DNA of 64,000 bases from Parapristionchus giblindavisi (Eukaryota > Nematoda > Chromadorea > Rhabditida > Diplogasteridae): NCBI GenBank assembly GCA_943737045.1, contig CALSFV010000019.1:558001-622000 (forward strand). Reading direction: 5' to 3'. Under the pieces are notes generated by a model. The model was not told the origin of the DNA, made no database searches, and saw only the letters and a program-made list of their open reading frames with translations. Made by a program: the position numbers and the translations under genes. Shown here one piece after another: positions 1 through 11,600 of this stretch (the first letter of the stretch is position 1; each line of letters begins with the position of its first letter).

Positions 1-321
1 TCAGTACTCTCTGTTTTTGGTACACAACAGTAAGTTACAAGTCAAATTGTCAATGATACTCAGCGAGTGATATACTATGTGAAAGAGGAAAAAATTCTGA
101 ATGAGACGCACTTCAGGTCATGTCGATCTGTAATATTTAACTGCTGATATAATGATCGAAGTACAAAAGTAGCCTTTACTCTGATATGGTCAAGATAACT
201 TGAGAAATATGAAAATGAAAATGATACTTGTCGAGTAATATACCAAATGAAAGAGCGAAAAATTCTGAATAAGATAAACTATTTCAAAGTGGTCAGTACG
301 GCCAATATGTAAATTTATCTT
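1..321 (+). repeat. Reference satellite monomer (first copy, 321 bp)
   Basis: One complete repeat unit, used here as the coordinate reference. It is AT-rich, with A-runs on the + strand (for example GGAAAAAATTCTG and CGAAAAATTCTG). Polymorphic sites across the array include the triplet region after CAAAACAG (TATG, CACG or TAAG), GTCAAT/GACAAT, GACGCAC/GACACAC, CAGGTC/CAGTTC/CAGTCC, TTTAACTG/TTTTACTG, TGCTAT/TGTTAT, AGCCTTT/AGCTTTT, ATGGTC/ATGATC, the GATACTTG/GAATCCTA second-half allele, and AAAGTGG/AAAATGG. These sites are linked, so they define monomer types and reveal the higher-order repeats. Confidence 0.95.
55..222 (+). repeat. Half-monomer A (168 bp)
   Basis: First sub-unit of the ancestral dimer, taken from GATACTCAGCG to the base before GATACTTGTCG. 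Its first 60 bases match the start of half B: GATAC, then CGAGT, ATATAC, GAAAGAG, AAAAATTCTGAAT and TTCA all appear in the same order and spacing. The first G of GACGCAC aligns with AAGATAAAC in half B, which has three more bases before TTCA. After the core, GGTCATGTCGATCTGTAATATTT resembles the GGTCAGTACGGCC-AATATGTAAATTT part of half B more weakly. Confidence 0.85.
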
Positions 322-375
322 TCAGTACTCTCTGTTTTTGGTACACAACAGTAAGTTACAAGTCAAATTGTCAAT
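223..375 (+). repeat. Half-monomer B (153 bp)
   Basis: Second sub-unit of the ancestral dimer, from GATACTTGTCG to the base before the next GATACTCAGCG at 376. 168 + 153 = 321, so A and B together make the monomer. The core aligns with half A at roughly three quarters identity by eye, while the distal parts have diverged strongly. In the array this half exists as two main alleles, beginning GATACTTGTCGAGTAATATA or GAATCCTATCGTGTCATATA, plus a GAAACCTATCG form confined to the right domain. Confidence 0.85.
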
Positions 376-963
376 GATACTCAGCGAGTGATATACTATG
401 TGAAAGAGGAAAAAATTCTGAATGAGACGCACTTCAGTTCATGTCGATCTGTAATATTTAACTGCTGCTATAATGATCGAAGTACAAAAGTAGCCTTTAC
501 TCTGATATGATCAAGATAACTTGAGAAATATGAAAATGAAAATGAATCCTATCGTGTCATATACCAAATGAAAGAGCGAAAAATTCTGAATAAGATAAAC
601 TATTTCAAAGTGGTCAGTACGGCCAATATGTAAATTTATCTTTCAGTACTCTCTGTTTTTGGTACAAAACAGTATGTTACAAGTCAAATTGTCAATGATA
701 CTCAGCGAGTGATATACTATGTGAAAGAGGAAAAAATTCTGAATGAGACGCACTTCAGTTCATGTCGATCTGTAATATTTAACTGCTGCTATAATGATCG
801 AAGTACAAAAGTAGCCTTTACTCTGATATGATCAAGATAACTTGAGAAATATGAAAATGAAAATGAATCCTATCGTGTCATATACCAAATGAAAGAGCGA
901 AAAATTCTGAATAAGATAAACTATTTCAAAGTGGTCAGTACGGCCAATATGTAAATTTATCTT

Positions 964-3531
964 TCAGTACTCTCTGTTTTTGGTACAAAACAGTATGTTA
1001 CAAGTCAAATTGTCAATGATACTCAGCGAGTGATATACTATGTGAAAGAGGAAAAAATTCTGAATGAGACACACTTCAGGTCATGTCGATCTGTAATATT
1101 TTACTGCTGCTATAATGATCGAAGTACAAAAGTAGCTTTTACTCTGATATGATCAAGATAACTTGAGAAATATGAAAATGAAAATGATACTTGTCGAGTA
1201 ATATACCAAATGAAAGAGCGAAAAATTCTGAATAAGATAAACTATTTCAAAATGGTCAGTACGGCCAATATGTAAATTTATCTTTCAGTACTCTCTGTTT
1301 TTGGTACAAAACAGTATGTTACAAGTCAAATTGACAATGATACTCAGCGAGTGATATACTATGTGAAAGAGGAAAAAATTCTGAATGAGACGCACTTCAG
1401 TTCATGTCGATCTGTAATATTTAACTGCTGCTATAATGATCGAAGTACAAAAGTAGCCTTTACTCTGATATGGTCAAGATAACTTGAGAAATATGAAAAT
1501 GAAAATGATACTTGTCGAGTAATATACCAAATGAAAGAGCGAAAAATTCTGAATAAGATAAACTATTTCAAAGTGGTCAGTACGGCCAATATGTAAATTT
1601 ATCTTTCAGTACTCTCTGTTTTTGGTACACAACAGTAAGTTACAAGTCAAATTGTCAATGATACTCAGCGAGTGATATACTATGTGAAAGAGGAAAAAAT
1701 TCTGAATGAGACGCACTTCAGGTCATGTCGATCTGTAATATTTAACTGCTGTTATAATGATCGAAGTACAAAAGTAGCCTTTACTCTGATATGATCAAGA
1801 TAACTTGAGAAATATGAAAATGAAAATGAATCCTATCGTGTCATATACCAAATGAAAGAGCGAAAAATTCTGAATAAGATAAACTATTTCAAAGTGGTCA
1901 GTACGGCCAATATGTAAATTTATCTTTCAGTACTCTCTGTTTTTGGTACAAAACAGCACGTTACAAGTCAAATTGTCAATGATACTCAGCGAGTGATATA
2001 CTATGTGAAAGAGGAAAAAATTCTGAATGAGACGCACTTCAGTTCATGTCGATCTGTAATATTTAACTGCTGCTATAATGATCGAAGTACAAAAGTAGCC
2101 TTTACTCTGATATGATCAAGATAACTTGAGAAATATGAAAATGAAAATGAATCCTATCGTGTCATATACCAAATGAAAGAGCGAAAAATTCTGAATAAGA
2201 TAAACTATTTCAAAGTGGTCAGTACGGCCAATATGTAAATTTATCTTTCAGTACTCTCTGTTTTTGGTACAAAACAGTATGTTACAAGTCAAATTGTCAA
2301 TGATACTCAGCGAGTGATATACTATGTGAAAGAGGAAAAAATTCTGAATGAGACACACTTCAGGTCATGTCGATCTGTAATATTTTACTGCTGCTATAAT
2401 GATCGAAGTACAAAAGTAGCTTTTACTCTGATATGATCAAGATAACTTGAGAAATATGAAAATGAAAATGATACTTGTCGAGTAATATACCAAATGAAAG
2501 AGCGAAAAATTCTGAATAAGATAAACTATTTCAAAATGGTCAGTACGGCCAATATGTAAATTTATCTTTCAGTACTCTCTGTTTTTGGTACAAAACAGTA
2601 TGTTACAAGTCAAATTGACAATGATACTCAGCGAGTGATATACTATGTGAAAGAGGAAAAAATTCTGAATGAGACGCACTTCAGTTCATGTCGATCTGTA
2701 ATATTTAACTGCTGCTATAATGATCGAAGTACAAAAGTAGCCTTTACTCTGATATGGTCAAGATAACTTGAGAAATATGAAAATGAAAATGATACTTGTC
2801 GAGTAATATACCAAATGAAAGAGCGAAAAATTCTGAATAAGATAAACTATTTCAAAGTGGTCAGTACGGCCAATATGTAAATTTATCTTTCAGTACTCTC
2901 TGTTTTTGGTACACAACAGTAAGTTACAAGTCAAATTGTCAATGATACTCAGCGAGTGATATACTATGTGAAAGAGGAAAAAATTCTGAATGAGACGCAC
3001 TTCAGGTCATGTCGATCTGTAATATTTAACTGCTGTTATAATGATCGAAGTACAAAAGTAGCCTTTACTCTGATATGATCAAGATAACTTGAGAAATATG
3101 AAAATGAAAATGAATCCTATCGTGTCATATACCAAATGAAAGAGCGAAAAATTCTGAATAAGATAAACTATTTCAAAGTGGTCAGTACGGCCAATATGTA
3201 AATTTATCTTTCAGTACTCTCTGTTTTTGGTACAAAACAGCACGTTACAAGTCAAATTGTCAATGATACTCAGCGAGTGATATACTATGTGAAAGAGGAA
3301 AAAATTCTGAATGAGACGCACTTCAGTTCATGTCGATCTGTAATATTTAACTGCTGCTATAATGATCGAAGTACAAAAGTAGCCTTTACTCTGATATGAT
3401 CAAGATAACTTGAGAAATATGAAAATGAAAATGAATCCTATCGTGTCATATACCAAATGAAAGAGCGAAAAATTCTGAATAAGATAAACTATTTCAAAGT
3501 GGTCAGTACGGCCAATATGTAAATTTATCTT
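964..3531 (+). repeat. 4-mer HOR, two tandem copies (1,284 bp)
   Basis: Copies are 964-2247 and 2248-3531. Each holds, in order, a GACACAC/TTTTACTG type monomer, a GACAATG type, a TACACAACAGTAAG type and a CAGCACG type. The order and the linked variants repeat exactly at 4 x 321 bp. This repeat lies partly inside the 11-mer described separately. Confidence 0.85.
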
Positions 3532-6500
3532 TCAGTACTCTCTGTTTTTGGTACAAAACAGTATGTTACAAGTCAAATTGTCAATGATACTCAGCGAGTG
3601 ATATACTATGTGAAAGAGGAAAAAATTCTGAATGAGACGCACTTCAGGTCATGTCGATCTGTAATATTTAACTGCTGTTATAACGATCGAAGTACAAAAG
3701 TAGCCTTTACTCTGATATGATCAAGATAACTTGAGAAATATGAAAATGAAAATGAATCCTATCGTGTCATATACCAAATGAAAGTGCGAAAAATTCTGAA
3801 TAAGATAAACTATTTCAAAGTGGTCAGTACGGCCAATATGTAAATTTATCTTTCAGTACTCTCTGTTTTTGGTACAAAACAGTATGTTACAAGTCAAATT
3901 GTCAATGATACTCAGCGAGTGATATACTATGTGAAAGAGGAAAAAATTCTGAATGAGACGCACTTCAGTTCATGTCGATCTGTAATATTTAACTGCTGCT
4001 ATAATGATCGAAGTACAAAAGTAGCCTTTACTCTGATATGATCAAGATAACTTGAGAAATATGAATATGAAAATGATACTTGTCGAGTAATATACCAAAT
4101 GAAAGAGCGAAAAATTCTGAATAAGATAAACTATTTCAAAGTGGTCAGTACTGCCAATATGTAAATTTATCTTTCAGTACTCTCTGTTTTTGGTACAAAA
4201 CAGTATGTTACAAGTCAAATTGTCAATGATACTCAGCGAGTGATACACTATGTGAAAGAGGAAAAAATTCTGAATGAGACGCACTTCAGGTCATGTCGAT
4301 CTGTAATATTTAACTGCTGTTATAACGATCGAAGTACAAAAGTAGCCTTTACTCTGATATGATCAAGATAACTTGAGAAATATGAAAATGAAAATGAATC
4401 CTATCGTGTCATATACCAAATGAAAGTGCGAAAAATTCTGAATAAGATAAACTATTTCAAAGTGGTCAGTACGGCCAATATGTAAATTTATCTTTCAGTA
4501 CTCTCTGTTTTTGGTACAAAACAGTATTTTACATGTCAAATTGTCAATGATACTCAGCGAATGATATACTATGTGAAAGAGGAAAAAATTCTGAATGAGA
4601 CGCACTTCAGTTCATGTCGATCTGTAATATTTAACTGCTGCTATAATGATCGAAGTACAAAAGTAGCCTTTACTCTGATATGATCAAGATAACTTGAGAA
4701 ATATGAAAATGAAAATGAATCCTATCGTGTCATATACCAAATGAAAGAGCGAAAAATTCTGAATAAGATAAACTATTTCAAAGTGGTCAGTACGGCCAAT
4801 ATGTAAATTTATCTTTCAGTACTCTCTGTTTTTGGTACAAAACAGCACGTTACAAGTCAAATTGTCAATGATACTCAGCGAGTGATATACTATGTGAAAG
4901 AGGAAAAAATTCTGAATGAGACGCACTTCAGTTCATGTCGATCTGTAATATTTAACTGCTGCTATAATGATCGAAGTACAAAAGTAGCCTTTACTCTGAT
5001 ATGGTCAAGATAACTTGAGAAATATGAAAATGAAAATGATACTTGTCGAGTAATATACCAAATGAAAGAGCGAAAAATTCTGAATAAGATAAACTATTTC
5101 AAAGTGGTCAGTACGGCCAATATGTAAATTTATCTTTCAGTACTCTCTGTTTTTGGTACACAACAGTAAGTTACAAGTCAAATTGTCAATGATACTCAGC
5201 GAGTGATATACTATGTGAAAGAGGAAAAAATTCTGAATGAGACGCACTTCAGGTCATGTCGATCTGTAATATTTAACTGCTGTTATAATGATCGAAGTAC
5301 AAAAGTAGCCTTTACTCTGATATGATCAAGATAACTTGAGAAATATGAAAATGAAAATGAATCCTATCGTGTCATATACCAAATGAAAGAGCGAAAAATT
5401 CTGAATAAGATAAACTATTTCAAAGTGGTCAGTACGGCCAATATGTAAATTTATCTTTCAGTACTCTCTGTTTTTGGTACAAAACAGCACGTTACAAGTC
5501 AAATTGTCAATGATACTCAGCGAGTGATATACTATGTGAAAGAGGAAAAAATTCTGAATGAGACGCACTTCAGTTCATGTCGATCTGTAATATTTAACTG
5601 CTGCTATAATGATCGAAGTACAAAAGTAGCCTTTACTCTGATATGATCAAGATAACTTGAGAAATATGAAAATGAAAATGAATCCTATCGTGTCATATAC
5701 CAAATGAAAGAGCGAAAAATTCTGAATAAGATAAACTATTTCAAAGTGGTCAGTACGGCCAATATGTAAATTTATCTTTCAGTACTCTCTGTTTTTGGTA
5801 CAAAACAGTATGTTACAAGTCAAATTGTCAATGATACTCAGCGAGTGATATACTATGTGAAAGAGGAAAAAATTCTGAATGAGACACACTTCAGGTCATG
5901 TCGATCTGTAATATTTTACTGCTGCTATAATGATCGAAGTACAAAAGTAGCTTTTACTCTGATATGATCAAGATAACTTGAGAAATATGAAAATGAAAAT
6001 GATACTTGTCGAGTAATATACCAAATGAAAGAGCGAAAAATTCTGAATAAGATAAACTATTTCAAAATGGTCAGTACGGCCAATATGTAAATTTATCTTT
6101 CAGTACTCTCTGTTTTTGGTACAAAACAGTATGTTACAAGTCAAATTGACAATGATACTCAGCGAGTGATATACTATGTGAAAGAGGAAAAAATTCTGAA
6201 TGAGACGCACTTCAGTTCATGTCGATCTGTAATATTTAACTGCTGCTATAATGATCGAAGTACAAAAGTAGCCTTTACTCTGATATGGTCAAGATAACTT
6301 GAGAAATATGAAAATGAAAATGATACTTGTCGAGTAATATACCAAATGAAAGAGCGAAAAATTCTGAATAAGATAAACTATTTCAAAGTGGTCAGTACGG
6401 CCAATATGTAAATTTATCTTTCAGTACTCTCTGTTTTTGGTACACAACAGTAAGTTACAAGTCAAATTGTCAATGATACTCAGCGAGTGATATACTATGT

Positions 6501-8667
6501 GAAAGAGGAAAAAATTCTGAATGAGACGCACTTCAGGTCATGTCGATCTGTAATATTTAACTGCTGTTATAATGATCGAAGTACAAAAGTAGCCTTTACT
6601 CTGATATGATCAAGATAACTTGAGAAATATGAAAATGAAAATGAATCCTATCGTGTCATATACCAAATGAAAGAGCGAAAAATTCTGAATAAGATAAACT
6701 ATTTCAAAGTGGTCAGTACGGCCAATATGTAAATTTATCTTTCAGTACTCTCTGTTTTTGGTACAAAACAGCACGTTACAAGTCAAATTGTCAATGATAC
6801 TCAGCGAGTGATATACTATGTGAAAGAGGAAAAAATTCTGAATGAGACGCACTTCAGTTCATGTCGATCTGTAATATTTAACTGCTGCTATAATGATCGA
6901 AGTACAAAAGTAGCCTTTACTCTGATATGATCAAGATAACTTGAGAAATATGAAAATGAAAATGAATCCTATCGTGTCATATACCAAATGAAAGAGCGAA
7001 AAATTCTGAATAAGATAAACTATTTCAAAGTGGTCAGTACGGCCAATATGTAAATTTATCTTTCAGTACTCTCTGTTTTTGGTACAAAACAGTATGTTAC
7101 AAGTCAAATTGTCAATGATACTCAGCGAGTGATATACTATGTGAAAGAGGAAAAAATTCTGAATGAGACGCACTTCAGGTCATGTCGATCTGTAATATTT
7201 AACTGCTGTTATAACGATCGAAGTACAAAAGTAGCCTTTACTCTGATATGATCAAGATAACTTGAGAAATATGAAAATGAAAATGAATCCTATCGTGTCA
7301 TATACCAAATGAAAGTGCGAAAAATTCTGAATAAGATAAACTATTTCAAAGTGGTCAGTACGGCCAATATGTAAATTTATCTTTCAGTACTCTCTGTTTT
7401 TGGTACAAAACAGTATGTTACAAGTCAAATTGTCAATGATACTCAGCGAGTGATATACTATGTGAAAGAGGAAAAAATTCTGAATGAGACGCACTTCAGT
7501 TCATGTCGATCTGTAATATTTAACTGCTGCTATAATGATCGAAGTACAAAAGTAGCCTTTACTCTGATATGATCAAGATAACTTGAGAAATATGAATATG
7601 AAAATGATACTTGTCGAGTAATATACCAAATGAAAGAGCGAAAAATTCTGAATAAGATAAACTATTTCAAAGTGGTCAGTACTGCCTATATGTAAATTTA
7701 TCTTTCAGTACTCTCTGTTTTTGGTACAAAACAGTATGTTACAAGTCAAATTGTCAATGATACTCAGCGAGTGATACACTATGTGAAAGAGGAAAAAATT
7801 CTGAATGAGACGCACTTCAGGTCATGTCGATCTGTAATATTTAACTGCTGTTATAACGATCGAAGTACAAAAGTAGCCTTTACTCTGATATGATCAAGAT
7901 AACTTGAGAAATATGAAAATGAAAATGAATCCTATCGTGTCATATACCAAATGAAAGTGCGAAAAATTCTGAATAAGATAAACTATTTCAAAGTGGTCAG
8001 TACGGCCAATATGTAAATTTATCTTTCAGTACTCTCTGTTTTTGGTACAAAACAGTATTTTACATGTCAAATTGTCAATGATACTCAGCGAATGATATAC
8101 TATGTGAAAGAGGAAAAAATTCTGAATGAGACGCACTTCAGTTCATGTCGATCTGTAATATTTAACTGCTGCTATAATGATCGAAGTACAAAAGTAGCCT
8201 TTACTCTGATATGATCAAGATAACTTGAGAAATATGAAAATGAAAATGAATCCTATCGTGTCATATACCAAATGAAAGAGCGAAAAATTCTGAATAAGAT
8301 AAACTATTTCAAAGTGGTCAGTACGGCCAATATGTAAATTTATCTTTCAGTACTCTCTGTTTTTGGTACAAAACAGCACGTTACAAGTCAAATTGTCAAT
8401 GATACTCAGCGAGTGATATACTATGTGAAAGAGGAAAAAATTCTGAATGAGACGCACTTCAGTTCATGTCGATCTGTAATATTTAACTGCTGCTATAATG
8501 ATCGAAGTACAAAAGTAGCCTTTACTCTGATATGGTCAAGATAACTTGAGAAATATGAAAATGAAAATGAATCCTATCGTGTCATATACCAAACGAAAGA
8601 GCGAAAAATTCTGAATAAGATAAACTATTTCAAAGTGGTCAGTACGGCCAATATGTAAATTTATCTT
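1606..8667 (+). repeat. 11-mer HOR, two tandem copies (3,531 bp)
   Basis: Copies are 1606-5136 and 5137-8667. Rare private variants recur at exactly 3,531 bp: TATGAATATG at 4060 and 7591, CAGTATTTTACATG in monomers 4495 and 8026, GATACACTA in 4174 and 7705, and GAAAGTGCG in 3532/4174 and 7063/7705. The last monomer diverges: 4816 carries GATACTTG, whereas 8347 carries GAATCC and CAAACGAAAG. Monomer 7384 also has GCCTATATG where 3853 has GCCAATATG. Confidence 0.9.
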
Positions 8668-11600
8668 TCAGTACTCTCTGTTTTTGGTACAAAACAGTAT
8701 GTTACAAGTCAAATTGTCAATGATACTCAGCGAGTGAAATACTATGTGAAAGAGGAAAAAATTCTGAATGAGACGCACTTCAGGTCATGTCGATCTGTAA
8801 TATTTAACTGCTGTTATAATGATCGAAGTACAAAAGTAGCCTTTACTCTGATATGATCAAGATAACTTGAGAAATATGAAAATGAAAATGAATCCTATCG
8901 TGTCATATACCAAACGAAAGAGCGAAAAATTCTGAATAAGATAAACTATTTCAAAGTGGTCAGTACGGCCAATATGTAAATTTATCTTTCAGTACTCTCT
9001 GTTTTTGGTACAAAACAGCACGTTACAAGTCAAATTGTCAATGATACTCAGCGAGTGATATACTATGTGAAAGAGGAAAAAATTCTGAATGAGACGCACT
9101 TCAGTCCATGTCGATCTGTAATATTTAACTGCTGCTATAATGATCGAAGTACAAAAGTAGCCTTTACTCTGATATGATCAAGATAACTTGAGAAATATGA
9201 AAATGAAAAATGAATCCTATCGTGTCATATACCAAATGAAAGAGCGAAAAATTCTGAATAAGATAAACTATTTCAAAATGGTCAGTACGGCCAATATGTA
9301 AATTTATCTTTCAGTACTCTCTGTTTTTGGTACAAAACAGTATGTTACAAGTCAAATTGACAATGATACTCAGCGAGTGATATACTATGTGAAAGAGGAA
9401 AAAATTCTGAATGAGACGCACTTCAGTTCATGTTGATCTGTAATATTTAACTGCTGCTATAATGATCGAAGTACAAAAGTAGCCTTTACTCTGATATGGT
9501 CAAGATAACTTGAGAAATATGAAAATGAAAATGATACTTGTCGAGTAATATACCAAATGAAAGAGCGAAAAATTCTGAATAAGATAAACTATTTCAAAGT
9601 GGTCAGTACGGCCAATATGTAAATTTATCTTTCAGTACTCTCTGTTTTTGTTACAAAACAGCACGTTACAAGTCAAATTGTCAATGATACTCAGCGAGTG
9701 ATATACTATGTGAAAGAGGAAAAAATTCTGAATGAGACGCACTTCAGTTCATGTCGATCTGTAATATTTAACTGCTGCTATAATGATCGAAGTACAAAAG
9801 TAGCCTTTACTCTGATATGGTCAAGATAACTTGAGAAATATGAAAATGAAAATGATACTTGTCGAGTAATATACCAAATGAAAGAGCGAAAAATTCTGAA
9901 TAAGATAAACTATTTCAAAGTGGTCAGTACGGCCAATAGGTAAATTTATCTTTCAGTACTCTCTGTTTTTGTTACAAAACAGCACGTTACAAGTCAAATT
10001 GTCAATGATACTCAGCGAGTGATATACTATGTGAAAGAGGAAAAAATTCTGAATGAGACGCACTTCAGTTCATGTCGATCTGTAATATTTAACTGCTGCT
10101 ATAATGATCGAAGTACAAAAGTAGCCTTTACTCTGATATGGTCAAGATAACTTGAGAAATATGAAAATGAAAATGATACTTGTCGAGTAATATACCAAAT
10201 GAAAGAGCGAAAAATTCTGAATAAGATAAACTATTTCAAAGTGGTCAGTACGGCCAATATGTAAATTTATCTTTCAGTACTCTCTGTTTTTGTTACAAAA
10301 CAGCACGTTACAAGTCAAATTGTCAATGATACTCAGCGAGTGATATACTATGTGAAAGAGGAAAAAATTCTGAATGAGACGCACTTCAGTTCATGTCGAT
10401 CTGTAATATTTAACTGCTGCTATAATGATCGAAGTACAAAAGTAGCCTTTACTCTGATATGGTCAAGATAACTTGAGAAATATGAAAATGAAAATGATAC
10501 TTGTCGAGTAATATACCAAATGAAAGAGCGAAAAATTCTGAATAAGATAAACTATTTCAAAGTGGTCAGTACGGCCAATATGTAAATTTATCTTTCAGTA
10601 CTCTCTGTTTTTGGTACACAACAGTAAGTTACAAGTCAAATTGTCAATGATACTCAGCGAGTGATATACTATGTGAAAGAGGAAAAAATTCTGAATGAGA
10701 CGCACTTCAGGTCATGTCGATCTGTAATATTTAACTGCTGTTATAATGATCGAAGTACAAAAGTAGCCTTTACTCTGATATGATCAAGATAACTTGAGAA
10801 ATATGAAAATGAAAATGAATCCTATCGTGTCATATACCAAATGAAAGAGCGAAAAATTCTGAATAAGATAAACTATTTCAAAGTGGTCAGTACGGCCAAT
10901 ATGTAAATTTATCTTTCAGTACTCTCTGTTTTTGGTACAAAACAGCACGTTACAAGTCAAATTGTCAATGATACTCAGCGAGTGATATACTATGTGAAAG
11001 AGGAAAAAATTCTGAATGAGACGCACTTCAGTTCATGTCGATCTGTAATATTTAACTGCTGCTATAATGATCGAAGTACAAAAGTAGCCTTTACTCTGAT
11101 ATGATCAAGATAACTTGAGAAATATGAAAATGAAAATGAATCCTATCGTGTCATATACCAAATGAAAGAGCGAAAAATTCTGAATAAGATAAACTATTTC
11201 AAAGTGGTCAGTACGGCCAATATGTAAATTTATCTTTCAGTACTCTCTGTTTTTGGTACAAAACAGTATGTTACAAGTCAAATTGTCAATGATACTCAGC
11301 GAGTGAAATACTATGTGAAAGAGGAAAAAATTCTGAATGAGACGCACTTCAGGTCATGTCGATCTGTAATATTTAACTGCTGTTATAATGATCGAAGTAC
11401 AAAAGTAGCCTTTACTCTGATATGATCAAGATAACTTGAGAAATATGAAAATGAAAATGAATCCTATCGTGTCATATACCAAACGAAAGAGCGAAAAATT
11501 CTGAATAAGATAAACTATTTCAAAGTGGTCAGTACGGCCAATATGTAAATTTATCTTTCAGTACTCTCTGTTTTTGGTACAAAACAGCACGTTACAAGTC

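Larger units (their letters stand above)
55..375 (+). other. Low-stop frame of the monomer (possible coding relic)
   Basis: Reading from GAT at 55, the 107-codon monomer contains only two TAA stops: AGATAA at codon 48, and ATGTAA at codon 86 (see 308-313). Monomers with ATGATC instead of ATGGTC add a TGA at codon 45, and TAAG-type monomers such as this first copy add one more TAA after CAG. The other two forward frames have about ten stops each. In this frame the two half-cores read RVIYYVKEEKILN and RVIYQMKERKILN, and the length difference between them is one codon. No product is recognisable, and single-A insertions break the frame in many monomers, so it is not a working gene. It could be the remnant of a repetitive coding sequence or a chance property of the unit. 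Confidence 0.4.
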
